This document shows, one piece after another, positions 1-11,309 of a stretch of 64,000 nucleotides of DNA. The DNA is from Amoebophrya sp. A120 (lineage: Eukaryota > Sar > Dinophyceae > Syndiniales > Amoebophryaceae), in contig CAJINV010000005.1 of NCBI GenBank assembly GCA_905178155.1, positions 4,873,369 to 4,937,368 of the forward strand, written 5' to 3'. The notes under the pieces are model-generated. The model searched no databases. It was not told the origin of the DNA and saw nothing but the letters and a program-made list of their open reading frames with translations. How positions within the stretch are numbered: position 1 is the stretch's first letter; each line of letters starts with the position of its first letter. The position numbers and the translations under genes are program-made.

Positions 1-187
1 AATCCGCCCCCCAGACCCCTGTTTGTCCTTCCAATGCAAAGTCGAGCTGCGCTCCTTCCTTCTGCCGGAAGACACTTAATGCGCGGCTCATCCAAAAAAC
101 ACCCGCAGCCGGCTCGAACAGTCGAGCCGAGCATCAGACGAGCGGCTACAGCGCCAAAGAATATATAAGCACGGCAAAAAACGTGAT

Positions 188-508
188 CTAAATAGTGCCC
201 TCGGTGGATTCCCCGGCGCGGTCAGTTGCCGACCTGAACTTTTTGGAAAAGGGGGATGGAAGGGCGGACTTCATCTGCGATACTGTCAACGCGTTGTGCT
301 TGTAAAGCGCCTCCCACTCTTCGTAAAATTGTTTCGGATTGATCTTCTTGTTGCGGCTGCTAGGATCGTGCGGTTCAGTTACATATAACCTGTTCTCGGT
401 GAAGCGGCCCTGGTCCGCAGCCGGAATGATCTCCAGAAAAGATTCATGCACTAAAGTCCCTTGGCCCTCCGGAACCACGAGCGGAAGGTCTATGACAGCG
501 CCAAAAAC
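188..508 (-). CDS. Candidate terminal exon, unknown protein
   Basis: An open stretch of about 105 codons ends at 188 and has ordinary globular composition, for example EEWEALYKHNALTV near the C-terminus, unlike the low-complexity shadows around it. No ATG opens it. A plausible acceptor (catag, about 509 reading leftwards) lies just before LPLVVPEGQG, so it may be the last exon of a gene whose earlier exons lie upstream. A second open stretch around 575-675 (YFYAHQLEGDKDAFRRFG) could be the preceding exon, but I could not join the two. I do not recognise the product. Confidence 0.35.
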   Translation of the reverse strand, partial: VFGAVIDLPLVVPEGQGTLVHESFLEIIPAADQGRFTENRLYVTEPHDPSSRNKKINPKQFYEEWEALYKHNALTVSQMKSALPSPFSKKFRSATDRAGESTEGTI

Positions 509-1029
509 CCCCAAAAGGCGCCAAGTGGCCGGCTCGCTGCTTTAAACCATGATCGCAGGCGCGGTGCGGGCTGCAGAAAAAATGCCTGAACTACAGTGCC
601 ATCATGAGTGCAGATCCCGAATCTCCTAAATGCATCTTTGTCTCCCTCTAGTTGATGCGCATAGAAATAGACCAAGCTCTGTCATACAAAATCGATTCAC
701 GAGTGGGCGCGTGTGTTCAGTTTTCGGCAAAGAACACCCGAATCACCATTCACATACATAGGGCCTTTTTGCCAATCTGCAACGGGTCTTCTCCCAGTGG
801 CGCTTGATGCATTTGCTGCTCCGTGCAGATGCAGAATGCAGCTAAATATGAAGTAAACACGTTCTGTATCAGCCGTGCCACAGGTGCTCAAAGTGGGTAA
901 GAAGTATCTTCTCGGCGTAAACGGCGCCAACGCGGAGTCCCGTGGTCTTGGTGGCGGCGGAAGCGCAAGCGGTCCTCCTGCTTGATCTGCCGCTGGTTGA
1001 GCTGCCGCTGGTTGAGCCGCGGCAAGGGG

Positions 1030-1162
1030 AACACCACCAGCATCATTTCATATGCAAGGAAGGAAAACTGCGCGCCGTCTCCACACGCTCCATACAAGAA
1101 GAAAGACCGAGACGCCGGCCCTATCCGACGAGGGATGTGGACTCGCTCTTTCCGCTCATCGT
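1030..1162. repeat. Long direct repeat, copy 1
   Basis: About 130 bp that recur with few changes at 1720-1852. The core includes gcgcgccgtctccacacgct and the following 70 bases. Both copies are preceded by short Leu/Gln-type minisatellites. Confidence 0.8.
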
Positions 1163-1179
1163 GAAATCTGTCATGCAAG

Positions 1180-1377
1180 AAGTACATGATCAACCGTAGT
1201 ACCACAGGTTTCGCATGACAAGTTCTGGAATGCGAAACCGCACTCCAATTACTTATCAGGCGAAATATGTATTGCAGAAAGTGGAACGCTCTGCGAGTCT
1301 GTCATGCTCATCATGCAATAGCACAAAATCCAGCCTCTATCCTAACGATGGAGATTGTAAAGTTTGAGCAGGTCATA
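1180..1377. mobile_element. Degenerate family G introner
   Basis: The right end (gattgtaaagtttgagcagg then tcata) matches the right ends of the intact family G elements at 52259 and 58856, and the interior shares gcatgacaagttctgga with the 52259 copy. The left end is eroded. It is not inside a gene I can support. Confidence 0.6.
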
Positions 1378-1387
1378 AACAAAAAAG

Positions 1388-1462
1388 TTGTTTTCTACAG
1401 TGAAGCGGAGACGACCACAGCACGCATTTTTCTCCCATGATACCGAAAAGTGTGCGTGTTGG
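1388..1462. repeat. Direct repeat Y, copy 1
   Basis: About 75 bp including acgcatttttctcccatgat, repeated at 2100-2174. With the other repeats it shows that 0.9-2.2 kb is built of duplicated blocks. Confidence 0.75.
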
Positions 1463-1614
1463 AGGTCCACTGTGACTTTGGGCTGGTGGAGGCTTCGGGC
1501 GCGTTGTGCCAAGATTAAGACCGGGACCGCCCAATACCGCCGGGTACCCCTTCGCAACTGGCGGCGAAAGCGCAGGCGGTCCTGCTGCGGCCGGCGCCGC
1601 TTCTCTTCCTGCTT

Positions 1615-1695
1615 GAGCTCCCGCTGCTTCAGCTGCCGCTGCTTGAGCTGCCGCTGCTTGAGCTGCCGCTGCTTGAGCTGCCGCTGCTTGAGCTC
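1615..1695. repeat. 15-bp minisatellite
   Basis: About five tandem copies of agctgccgctgcttg. It reads as a (LKQRQ)n run on the minus strand, which makes a long but probably meaningless open frame. A shorter, diverged version (ctgccgctggttgag twice) lies near 985-1015 in front of the other long repeat copy. Confidence 0.85.
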
Positions 1696-1719
1696 CCTCT
1701 CCTTGAGCCGCCGCAGCGG

Positions 1720-1852
1720 GATCACCACCAGCACCAGATCATATGCAAGGAAGGAACACTGCGCGCCGTCTCCACACGCTCCATACAAGAAGAAAGAGCG
1801 ATACGCCGGCCCTATCCGACGAGGGATGTGGACTCGCTTGTTCCGCTCATCG
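1720..1852. repeat. Long direct repeat, copy 2
   Basis: Second copy of the repeat at 1030-1162. The few differences are single bases, which indicates local duplication. Confidence 0.8.
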
Positions 1853-2099
1853 TCGTGTAGTCGAAACCATCTTAGTGGTCGAATTATAGATCCGTGAGGA
1901 CAAGCATTGAAAGAACTAAACATCCCAGCCAAGTACACCCAGTGGCGCTGGCGCGTCTCTACATCGTCTCTCGAGTCGATTCATGCCCAATGTAGTGCCA
2001 TGCCCTCGACCGTTGCCGTTCTTTGCATTTCGCACATGAACTCCTCGTCATAATACAGATTTTTCCCGGAGATGAATCATGCAGGAACAAAAAAGTACT

Positions 2100-2174
2100 T
2101 AGCTTTCTACGGTGAAGCGGACTCGACCACAGCACGCATTTTTCTCCCATGATACGCTGAAATGTGTCTGTTGG
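2100..2174. repeat. Direct repeat Y, copy 2
   Basis: Second copy of the 1388-1462 block, with scattered substitutions. Confidence 0.75.
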
Positions 2175-2630
2175 TACACGGTAGGCAGAGAAAGGTACCG
2201 GCGGTCCAGGATTATTGTACCCACCTGGTCGATATTCCACCGCTGGTCCCGCCACTGGCGCCCCTCCAACGTTCGGTCGCTGTCTCTCCGATGTGGCCGG
2301 AGCCTATCAAGCTGGAACAAACCCACCTACCCCAACCACCGCAGCTGAGTTCGCCAGAAGCTGAACCCGTGGCTTTCCACCCTACTCGACGTCTCGTCCG
2401 AGAACCAACTTTTTTTCCATGCAATAAAACAACTTCATCTAAATCGCGTACCTCGCCAGAGTTTGTAGTTCAAATATGCGCTTGATAAACTTTCAGTTTC
2501 GTGACTCCGACACACGTTTTGCAAATGTAAGTGCTTTTTTTTCCGCGCCGGCAACTGAGTTGCCAAATTATTGCATTCAGTGGTCAAAGTCCGACGAAAA
2601 AGCTTGCCATGGGTGGTGGTGGATCTGTTT

Positions 2631-5600
2631 TCACAGCGATAAGGGAACTTGTGGTGGTTGGGCGCCGAGTAACTCTGCGGCCAAGTCATCAAAATTAGGC
2701 ACTTCTTCTATCAATGGGTCTTGTTTTCGGCTGGGGGCAGGAGGCTCCAATGGACCATCTGCGGGAGGTGGGGGACCCGACTGCGGTGGCGAGCCTGCTC
2801 CAGCGCCGCCTGCTGTTACTGAGGCTGCCGAAGCCTGCGGCGGCAGTACCGGCGAATCTTGTTGGGCCAGTAGGAGACCCGGAGCCGTGGCTACTGCACC
2901 CGCCGCACCAGCTGCTCCGCCTGCTCCTGCAGGACCGCCAGCGCCGTCCAAGCTCGCAACCATCGCCGGTTGCGGCCTTCTTGCAACGGAAGCCTGCGGC
3001 GGCAGGTCGACCAACGAGCCTGCGGCGGCAGGTCGACCTCCCTGCTGCGGTTGAAGCTGAGAAGCCGAATCGGTGCCAGGTGGTAGAACGCTTCCCGCTC
3101 CAGGTCCTGCACTCGCGAGAGAAGTCGCCGGGGTCGCGGGTTCTGCCTGACCGGGAACACCTCCACCTGCCGCGGATGCCATACTCGCCAAAGATGGTCC
3201 AAGGTCGTCGTCGCTATCTGGCATGAAGGGTCCAACGCCACCTCCAACATCGCCAATTCGTCCACCTTCACCAAAGTCACTACCACTTCCCGGCTGCCTG
3301 TGCTGCGGTAACAAGGAAGTCGGAAAAAGCTCGATTACAGGAGCTGAGACTGCTTCGACCTGTGGCGCGAGCGGTCGCTGACCGGAACCTATCCTGAGTA
3401 AAAACATCCCCATGCCAGAGTCAAGATGGGAAATCTGCTAGACAAATTAGCCAGCTTTGGTTGTTTCGCATGACAAGTTTGTCCTCGTAGTGTAATCCTG
3501 TTGAGGTAGTTCAGAAGCATCACAGATCCAGCATATCATGCTGACTACATCACAAATTTCAAAACACGACTAGAAATAAGTGCTTCTCATGGGGCTCCGC
3601 ATGAGAAACTTTTTTGGCATGCAGATTTGCATGAGAACTCTGGGGTGGGCACGTTTTTACACAGGATAGAACCTCCTCCACCTCCCCTGGGTCCCGCACC
3701 CGGGCCCGCCGGCATCACCGGCGTCCTTTCTCCCACTCCCCCTCCCGCGTAACTGGCGGGAGGGCGAGAAAGTGACGACGCGGCGCTTCCCGCAGCGGCC
3801 TGTGCAGACCCTGCATCCGCAGCCGATGCAACAGGTGCCGTATCAGGCCCCGCCGGCACCACCGGCGTCCTTTCTCCCACTCCCCCTCCCGCGTAACTGG
3901 CGGCAGGGCGAGAAAGTGACGACGCGGTGCCTCTTGCAGCGGTACTTGCAGATCCTGCACCCGCAGCCATCGCATCGCCGGCCCCAGAATGTGCTGGAGG
4001 TTGAGCCGATGCAGAAGGGTCCGGCGGTCCCAGAAAAAGATCTCCTCCATCGTCAAACCCTCCCAAACCCGCCTGGCCCCCACCACCAGACACAGTTCCC
4101 GCATCGCTGCTCAAGGTAGAGCGCCCTGCTGATCCCGGAACACTCGCCGAACCGGATTTAGAAACACCAGAAGCGTGGTCAGAATCAGAATCGCTCTCCT
4201 CCGGAATGGTGTCGAGGCGTGTTGTCCGCAAGCGGTCCTCGTCAGTGGGTCGCCCCATGCTTCCCGCGTCTCCACCAACAAGTCCGACTTGCGGAACAGG
4301 ACGTCCGACAAAGGTGGCAGCGCTTGGCGCTGCAACGGTTGGAAGCAGAGGGGAGTCCGCAAAAGGTCCAAGCGGAATGTCGTGGGCCCAAATGGCGGGT
4401 TGACCCCGTGGACCCAGCAAGCCCGGTGCCTGTAGATCAGACTGCTGCGCCAGCCCCGGTCGTTGCCGTGGTGCTTCGTCCGCGGGCCCCCCTCCCATGT
4501 CCGAGGAACTGGGACCTGCAATAATAGAACCAGAAGGTGGTGACGCGGAAGCGCGTCCTGTCGCGGTACCTGCCGCCTCTGCACCTGCAGTCCTCGCATC
4601 CCCGGCCGCGGGGTGTAGCTCCGTCGGTGCAAAAGGTGCCGCAGCAGGTTCCGGCGGTACATCAAGGCCACCTCCAACGCCAAATCCCCCACCCCCGCCA
4701 CTAAATAAAGTGCGGGGCGGACGTACTGTCTGGAAAGGGTCGCGGGCCCCTTGCATTTCTCCCGCGCCTCCGCCTCCAATTCCGACTTGCGGAACAGCAC
4801 CTCCAAGAGAAGTTGCATCGGTCGGCGCTGCTAGACTTAGTGGACGAAGGGGGTCCGCAAAAGGTTCAAACTGCGACCGCGCGTTATGCGGATCGCCGTC
4901 ACTTGCTGCCACGGCAGGTCGTTGTGAATCCAGGACGCCCGCTTGTTGGGGGTTCAACGCATCGGTCGGTGCGAGACCCGGTTCGAATTTCATGCCAGGG
5001 TACTGGTGTAAGTTGTTCGGAATAGATGCAGCAAACGGGTCCGCAGCGGGAAGAGCCGAAGGTCCTCCGTCTACTTGTTCTCGCGAAAGCGGATGCTGCC
5101 TCGAGTCTGCTGGCCCAACATCGCTCGCCGAACCGAGATGATCAGAAAGAACACCAGAAAGAACAGAAGGGGTCCGGCTCCCTCCCCCCAACGCACCGGG
5201 ATGCACTGGCTCGAATGGCGACGCACCGGGAGGCTGCAGCAGTCCTCCCCCACCTCCGCCAGTTCCCATCCCGCCTTGCAAAGAACCTCCCCCAAAAGAG
5301 GACGCGCCGGCGCTCAGCTGTGTTGAAACGGGTGTTGGAGGAACGGAGCTCCCAAGAGATTCGCCGTCACTTGCTGCCATGGCGGCTTGGCCTCGTGGAT
5401 CCAGCAAGCCCGCTGGCGGTAGACCCGATGGCCCCGGCTGCGCCAGCCCCGGTTGCAATGCCGCTTCACGGTAGTCGTGCAAGCTGTCCAGAGTAAACGG
5501 CCCCGCAACGGGAAGCATTGCAGTTCCTCCGCTTTGTTCTCCCGAAGGCTGCTGCGGCTGTCCGAGTGGCGAGTACAGGCTCTGTGCTGGGTCCGCAAGA

Positions 5601-7260
5601 GAACCGGGAAAACGACGCTCTCCGCCGTCATAGAAGGGCTCTTCTTGGGGGAGAACAAAGGGGGCAGTGGCAGCACCACCGAAAGCCGGTTCGCCGATGG
5701 CAGGATACGTCGGAGCCGCCGCACTTGAAGAGTACGACGCAGCTGCGGCCGGGTAAAATGGCGTAGCAGCAGCAGCGGGCGGATATGATCCCGCCGAAGA
5801 AATAAACGCCGGTGCGCTGCCCCCGCCTGCCGCAGAATAAGGCTCCGCGGCGGTCGCACGGTACCCTCCTCCTCCTCCCCCCGGAGGATAACTCCCCGTC
5901 CCCACGGCGCCAACAGCGGGTCCTCCTCCCGCGAACGCATTAACACCGGAGTCTCCGCTCAACCTGCCACCTCCAACAAAGGGTAGTTGCGCCGGAACTG
6001 CGGCCATTGGAGCTCCAGCGTGGGCAGCTGCCGGTTGTCGTGCGCCCGCTTGGGCAGCAGCTCCCACTTGTCGTGCTGCGCCCGCTTGTCCGCCGACTTG
6101 CGCTCCCGCCCCGGCAAGTTGTTGGCGTTCGTCCGAAGGAGTTGTCGCCTCGTTGTAGTAGTGGGAAGGCTATCCATTGCAAATATGTCTGGGTCTGGAT
6201 GTGTCATGCTAGGCTCGCAACACTCGTAAGTCTGTCATGCGCGTTACCTTTGAGCCCTGTTTTTCTGTGATGCAGAAACGCAGTTTGCCATGCAGAAGAG
6301 GCAACACTTAGAAGCTCCGAAACTTGTCATGCTGAGCCACTACTTGCGGACTCCACATGCTACGTCACTACAGCAATACAAGTTTCCAGAAGCAGACCTA
6401 TTTGCATTTCGTAAGCGCGGCGGCAGTTGGTGCCCGTAGTGTTCAAAGTGTGCCGCGACTGCCGCCCGGTGCGCGTCATCTACGTGCCGCAGATGCTCCG
6501 GTAGATTGTGGCCGGACATCACGGCGCGAATCGCCGCCTCTTGCGCTTCCCGTTCCGGGCTGCCCGGGGGATAGTCGTGGTTTCCCCCGGCGGCCTCCAC
6601 GAGCCAAGCTTTAGGCTGGTACTTGCTGCCCGGTAGAGGGTAATGGTCCAGCCGGGTCCTCGCGCCGCTCGGAAGCTGGTGCTTTTCCCGCATTTTTGTC
6701 CTCTTGGCCACGAAAGAGGAGGCGGACGCACGTCCAGGACGAGACCCTGCAGCCTCATCGGTAGCACCGAGGACAGCTTCTCGCTCCTGCCGCTTGTGGT
6801 TGTGCAATCCTGCAGCAGGAGCAAGCTCTCGTCCGCCTTCCCGCCGCTGGTTCCGGAGGTATTCGACCGTATTTTTGCGACTCAGCTGTAAGTACACCTC
6901 GGGCGGATGCAACACGTCGTCGGCGGATTCATCGTCTTCAAAAATGTCGAGGGTTGGACGATGGTTGTGGTGTTGGTGAATATTAAAACCGTAGTTTTTC
7001 TCATCGACATCGTCCTCCTCATCATGTTGATCGGCGTTCAGATTCTTGTTCGTGATTTTGATGTTCTTGTTGTGTTCTAAATCTGTATTCGCCTGCTCCT
7101 GCTTCCTGACCCCGGCTGCGAATTTCACAAAATTGTTCCCGGAAAAGAACACGACAAACAGCTTGGAAAAGGAGCCCACCGCGGCGCAAGACGGAAGAAA
7201 CCCCACACGACGTGTCGCCCGGGGGGAAGACCGGCCGCAGGTGGGGAACAGGGCAGCCAT
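2631..7260 (-). CDS. Gly/Ala/Pro-rich low-complexity protein, 3 exons
   Basis: Unrecognised protein of about 1,365 residues. Exons are about 7260-6414, 6170-3669 and 3389-2631, separated by a family A and a family C introner; both joins keep frame (LPPPSHYYNEATT and GGGGSGQRPLAPQ). The start is the ATG at 7260, followed by a hydrophobic stretch (KLFVVFFSGNNFVKFAA) that could be a signal or anchor. Exon 1 continues with acidic, His/Asn-rich and basic sequence. Exon 2 is almost wholly Gly, Ala, Pro and Ser, with degenerate repeats of tens of residues (PVPQVGLVGGDAG versus AVPQVGIGGGGAG) and a tandem copy of SRPxASYAGGGVGERTPV near its end. No catalytic domain is visible. A structural, surface or matrix protein would fit; this is a guess from composition. 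Confidence 0.65.
3390..3668 (-). mobile_element. Introner, family C
   Basis: Inverted ends tatcctgagtaaaaac and gtttttacacaggata, flanked by GGAACC / GAACC. It splits the Gly/Ala/Pro-rich gene, and removal joins GGGGS to GQRPLAPQ in phase 0. Confidence 0.88.
6171..6413 (-). mobile_element. Introner, family A
   Basis: Ends tatccattgcaaatatgtct and tatttgcatttcgta. The flanking repeat is very short (about GC). The outer bases are diverged, but the exon join (QLPPPSHYYNE) stays open. Confidence 0.8.
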
Positions 7261-8249
7261 GATGTAACTTCTTGGTAGAAGCAGGATGAGAATCCAGTAC
7301 TACACTGGAGCTTTTTATTGATTGGCCTTGTATATTAGCTGCAATTGGGTTGCAATTGCACGTTTGCTTGTTTGCAGTGGTTTGTTGTTGTTCACCTTCA
7401 GGATCGGAAGAGAATGTTGAACTTGAAAATCAATCAGGTCGCAATAATGTACGGTGAAGCGGGGCGTGAAAAAGTTTTGTCGGTTAGCGAAGTGTTTACT
7501 ATGCTGGGAGTGGGAGCAAAAACTTCCTGTTTTTTTTTTCAACAATTATACGAGAAAAGTCATTTACGGCATTCGCCTTTTACAATACGGAAAATCTAAA
7601 TTGTCTTGGTAGACAGCGCACGTACGAAAAGCGGAGGAAAGAAGTACTAGAGCATCTTCTTCATTGAACGAATACGATGTACCGAACAATTGTTCTTATA
7701 CGCTTTGCAACACAACAGGCCAACAGGCGCACGAAAGAGACCGAAAAGAAGAAGCTGAGGCCAAGTACAGATTGCTATTTTCGAAAAAGTAGACCGACGA
7801 GTTGTATCAAGATCAACTTCTAAAAATCGCTCTATCAACTGTACGAAGGACTAGAGCGTCGTAGTCGTACTGACCGAAAGAAGCATAGACCACGATTGTG
7901 CAGCAAAGGACGAAAATTCGAAACTAGGACATGGAGCAAGACCGAGCGGAGATGACAACGCTTGTATTCAAGAAATACAACCGAATAGGAGCATAAAAGT
8001 ACACCTCTCAAAAGAGCACCGAAAAAGAGAAGTCGTAAAAAAAAAACAAACATCCTGAACCGGCGACATTTCAAAATACCGAGGGGAGCATCGGAAACTA
8101 CGCCAAGCCGTGTGTAGAAACGGCACGGGAGAGTGCATATGCACTAGTGCTTTGCGTGCTTGTTCACAAAAAAATGTCTTTTTTGAAGTGAGATGCAGCA
8201 GCTGATTCTACTGCATCTCCGTAGTTTCATTCCTGCACAAAAAAGCCGA
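7261..8249. other. Intergenic stretch, no gene seen
   Basis: Separates the start of the Gly/Ala/Pro-rich gene from the stop of the CCDC103-like gene. Open frames here are short with no domain signal, and I saw no introner. The promoter of the downstream gene must lie here, but I recognise no motif. Confidence 0.6.
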
Positions 8250-10371
8250 TCACTTTTCCCAGTTTAATTTCTTTTTCACCTCCTCTTGAAAGTCCGTCGG
8301 TAGAAAACTAAAGCAGAAACTCAAATGGCTTCGGCTCGCTTCCGTTTCTCGCATGGTGGATTCGAATTCCTTGGAAATTTCAAACACCTGTAGCAGCGGT
8401 TCCACTTCCACTTCTACTTCCCCCTCTTTGCTCTCCTCCTGCCCGTTGCCAGCTGAGGTCGCTGTGGTTTCTTTTTCTGCCATTTCGTCCGCCATTGTCA
8501 TCAGAATCTGCAGAATGTCTTCCAGCAAATCCGGTTCGAGCTTGTGAAAAATCTTGCGGCTTTCCGACACCTTTATTGTCGTGGCCAGTAGCCGTACTTT
8601 CGCCTCCGTTCCCTTCGCTCGGTGCCACGCGGTTACAAATTCGCTCAGGCGCGTCAGTATGGATTGCAAAAATGTCTGGGTCTCGAAGGTTGGAACTTGT
8701 GATCCTAACTTTGGACTCTAAAAAATTCTGTATTGCATAAACAGCAAGAGGAGTCCGGTTTGTGCTACGCGTGGAGGGGATTTGTCATGCGGAATAGGCA
8801 GCAGGAAGGCCTCTAAACATCTGTGATGCTAGGGCTTCCATGGCAGACATTCTGTGTCATGCAAAAACAGCATAAACAAATTTCGGATTCTTCCAGACCC
8901 AGACATTTTTGCATTTCATAGTCAGCTTTTTCGCCTTGCTGCTTGTTCCGGCTTGCTTGTTGCCATCGGCGCCGGAGGGTATGGAAGTGGAAAATGGTCG
9001 AGAGTCTACCAACTGTACTAGTTGCTGCTTCTCTTTTTGCAATCGGAACAAGTGACTTTTGCAGAAACACAGAAAGAATTATTGCAGCAATGAAGCAGAA
9101 GATCGAGCAAGAGAAACTGTGCAACTAACTACACTGAGCAAGAAGGTATCAAATGTAAAAATGTCTGGGTCTGGAAGATTGTCATGCTAGTCTGGCATGA
9201 CTCTGCACTCTGTATTGCGCGGCCACCAACAGGTCCCCTTGCCTGTCATGCAAAAGCGCAGTTTCTCATGCGAAATACGCATCACAGAAGCACGAAAAAA
9301 CTTGTCATGCTTGGCGGCGCATTACAGAGCACTTATTGTTCACGGACTTGCATCACAAGTTTCCAGACCCAGACATTTTTGCAGTTCATAGAAGGAACAA
9401 AACCACCGATTTCCACAGTCCCATACATGCGGAGCTGCTGGAGGAAGTCTGCTTCAGTGCGGGGTCTGCGATTTCATTTTATCCATTCGATTTTCCTATC
9501 TACTACTTCTTCCTGCATGACAAACAACAGCACGAATGCAGAACTATGCATGCCAATAGACTACAGTTCGAAACAAGAACTACGAACTCCTAATATACCG
9601 CCCCCCTGCCTCCCGTACTTGTTGTGGTCGAGACACTTCGGCGGGGCCTGAAAGTCCCTCTTGTTGATCGGCTTCAGCGTGCAGCCCGCGACCAGCTGCT
9701 CGAATTGGTGGTAGGTGGGCGCTATGAACTGCAAAAGTATCCGATACTTGTATAAATGCATTACAAATTTCCTCCGCGTGAGAAATAAAATTTGTAATGC
9801 GGATTCACCTTAAGAACAAGATTTGTAATGCATGATTACAATACGAGTATCAGATGCTATTGCACAGGATAGGCGCCTGGTAAACGGCGCGCTTTTTCGC
9901 TTCGTCGACGGTGTCCCGCTTCCAATCTTCGTAAACGCCGGCGGTGACCTCGTTTTTGAACTGGTCAAAATTACTGGGATCGAATATCGTAAGAAAAAAT
10001 CCCCCCTCCCCATATCGAAAAGGCCCGCCTCAGAGCATTTGTGATGCTTATTTGTGGCCACAAATCGCATCTGTCTTGCTCTTGCAAGAAAGCAACCGCA
10101 TAGGCTGCGCCCCATTATGCAGGCGATTTGTAATGCTGTTGGGCCTACAGCGTAGACGTTCCTCATGCTAAGTGCCTAGGTCGTAACCTCTCTAGATCGG
10201 CATGATATGGGCCTGCACTCCTCTAGTGCAAGACAAATCTGATTTGTGTACTTACGCAAATCCAGCATCAGAAATTTCGTTTTGATGTGGGGAGGGGGGA
10301 TTTTTCATTTTGATATCGAAAACCCCCTGGTCCGGCCGGAACGTCAACTTTTCCTGCTTCAGGATCGGCAT
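8250..10371 (-). CDS. CCDC103/DNAAF19-like dynein assembly factor
   Basis: Probable cytoplasmic factor for assembly or attachment of axonemal dynein arms. Exons run about 10371-10316, 9984-9872, 9722-9599, a stretch within 9470-8921, and 8657-8250. The N-terminal part has KKRAVYQAPTYHQFEQLV followed by CTLKPINKRD, which lines up in order with the dynein-attachment segment of CCDC103 (ENAAKLRAVEQ... then LKPLERKD). The last exon carries KIFHKLEPDLLEDILQIL and a C-terminal helical tail, as in the RPAP3 C-terminal domain that CCDC103 also has. The start is the first in-frame ATG at 10371. Five introners interrupt it. The joins between 9599 and 8921 are not resolved: a GT donor is seen at 9598 but the next short exon meets a stop in the simplest join. 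The family is tied to motile flagella. RPAP3 itself is an alternative but would have TPR repeats, which are absent. Confidence 0.72.
8658..8920 (-). mobile_element. Introner, family A
   Basis: Flanked by GTCAG on both sides. It lies just before the RPAP3-C-like exon, and removal reads KKLTRLSEFVTAW. Confidence 0.88.
9147..9389 (-). mobile_element. Introner, family A
   Basis: Flanked by AGAAGG / AGAAGG. It lies in the poorly resolved middle of the CCDC103-like gene; ends aaatgtaaaaatgtctggg and cccagacatttttgcagtt are clear. Confidence 0.85.
9723..9871 (-). mobile_element. Introner, family B
   Basis: Flanked by GGCGC / GGCGC. Ends tatgaactgcaaaagtatcc and gcacaggata. Removal restores AVYQAPTYHQFEQ, the conserved part of the host protein. 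Confidence 0.9.
9985..10315 (-). mobile_element. Introner, family D
   Basis: Flanked by TCGAA / TCGAA, with mirror blocks cccccctccccatat and atgtggggaggggg near the ends. The exon join reads DQGVFDPSNFDQF. Confidence 0.9.
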
Positions 10372-11309
10372 CTTGGTCAGTTTCGCGGTGGTACAATAGG
10401 GCTCTTTGATATCCTCGGAGTATCTTTTTAATACAACAAGGGTTGTTGCTATCACCAAAGAAAAGGTAGATATTTTTTCTCTAATATCAGTTTTTGTTCC
10501 GCTTGCGCTTTGTCGAACGTTGTCTTCGTTGGCAAGAACCTCAACCTCAACAGTAGAATCAAACTCCCAACTCTACTCCTCGTTCTCTAAGCCAAGTTCG
10601 ACCTACTAACTTTTCATCAAACACCTTCAAGAACTTTACATCGATATTAACTTTTTCTCGTGCAAACAGAATTAAAACCTGCTGGTGAAATGAATACGAA
10701 ATCAACGACCGGCTAGAAAAGTCAGTTGAAACAAACACGGCGGGCAAGTGATCATGATCTGATCACTTGCCAACACGAGACGCGCCTTCTGCGCAGCTCC
10801 GGTAGACACTACAAGCTGCGTCATGTTCGTATGCGTTGGCGTTCTTGCATAACAACCAATCTAAACCGCATCAAACTGCGTCTGCCGGCAAGTGCAGTGT
10901 CACGACAAAACCAAAGTGTAAAAACTTCTCCGGTGGAGGTGATAACAGTTTGGTCCTGCGCACAACAAGAACTTCTAAACAATAAACGAGGAAATAAACA
11001 AAATCGAATAGGCCAAACGCAAACCAATTCGCAATTATACCTGCTGATGAATTATCTAACGCAAGAACTTGTTAAGCTTTTGTTGTTCCGATCAACGGAA
11101 GATAGCGTATAATTTGTTTGTTGTTTATTCAAGACGTGGCTCTTGAAAGTCTCGCTTTCTGCTCACGTGTTGTTAGAGCTACTTTAAGAAATACAAAGCA
11201 AGGAACTATCTAAAGGTACTTTTGGATGCAAAACGGACAGCTTTTCGTCCGATAAAAACAGTTCGCGTAGATGAAGAAGATAATATCGTCGCAGCTTTCG
11301 CAGTAGCAC
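10372..11309. other. Intergenic stretch, no gene seen
   Basis: Between the CCDC103-like start and the stop of the large coiled-coil gene. Only short open frames without domain signal and no complete introner. It should hold the 5' control region of the CCDC103-like gene. Confidence 0.55.

Noticed and set aside
1342-1938. 198-residue minus-strand open frame
   Set aside because: It is made of a 15-bp minisatellite, a duplicated block and the end of a family G introner (its C-terminus is the translated inverted end).
3587-6067. 826-residue minus-strand frame as a complete gene
   Set aside because: It starts at a GTG inside an exon and ends inside a family C introner. The supported gene extends on both sides through introners.
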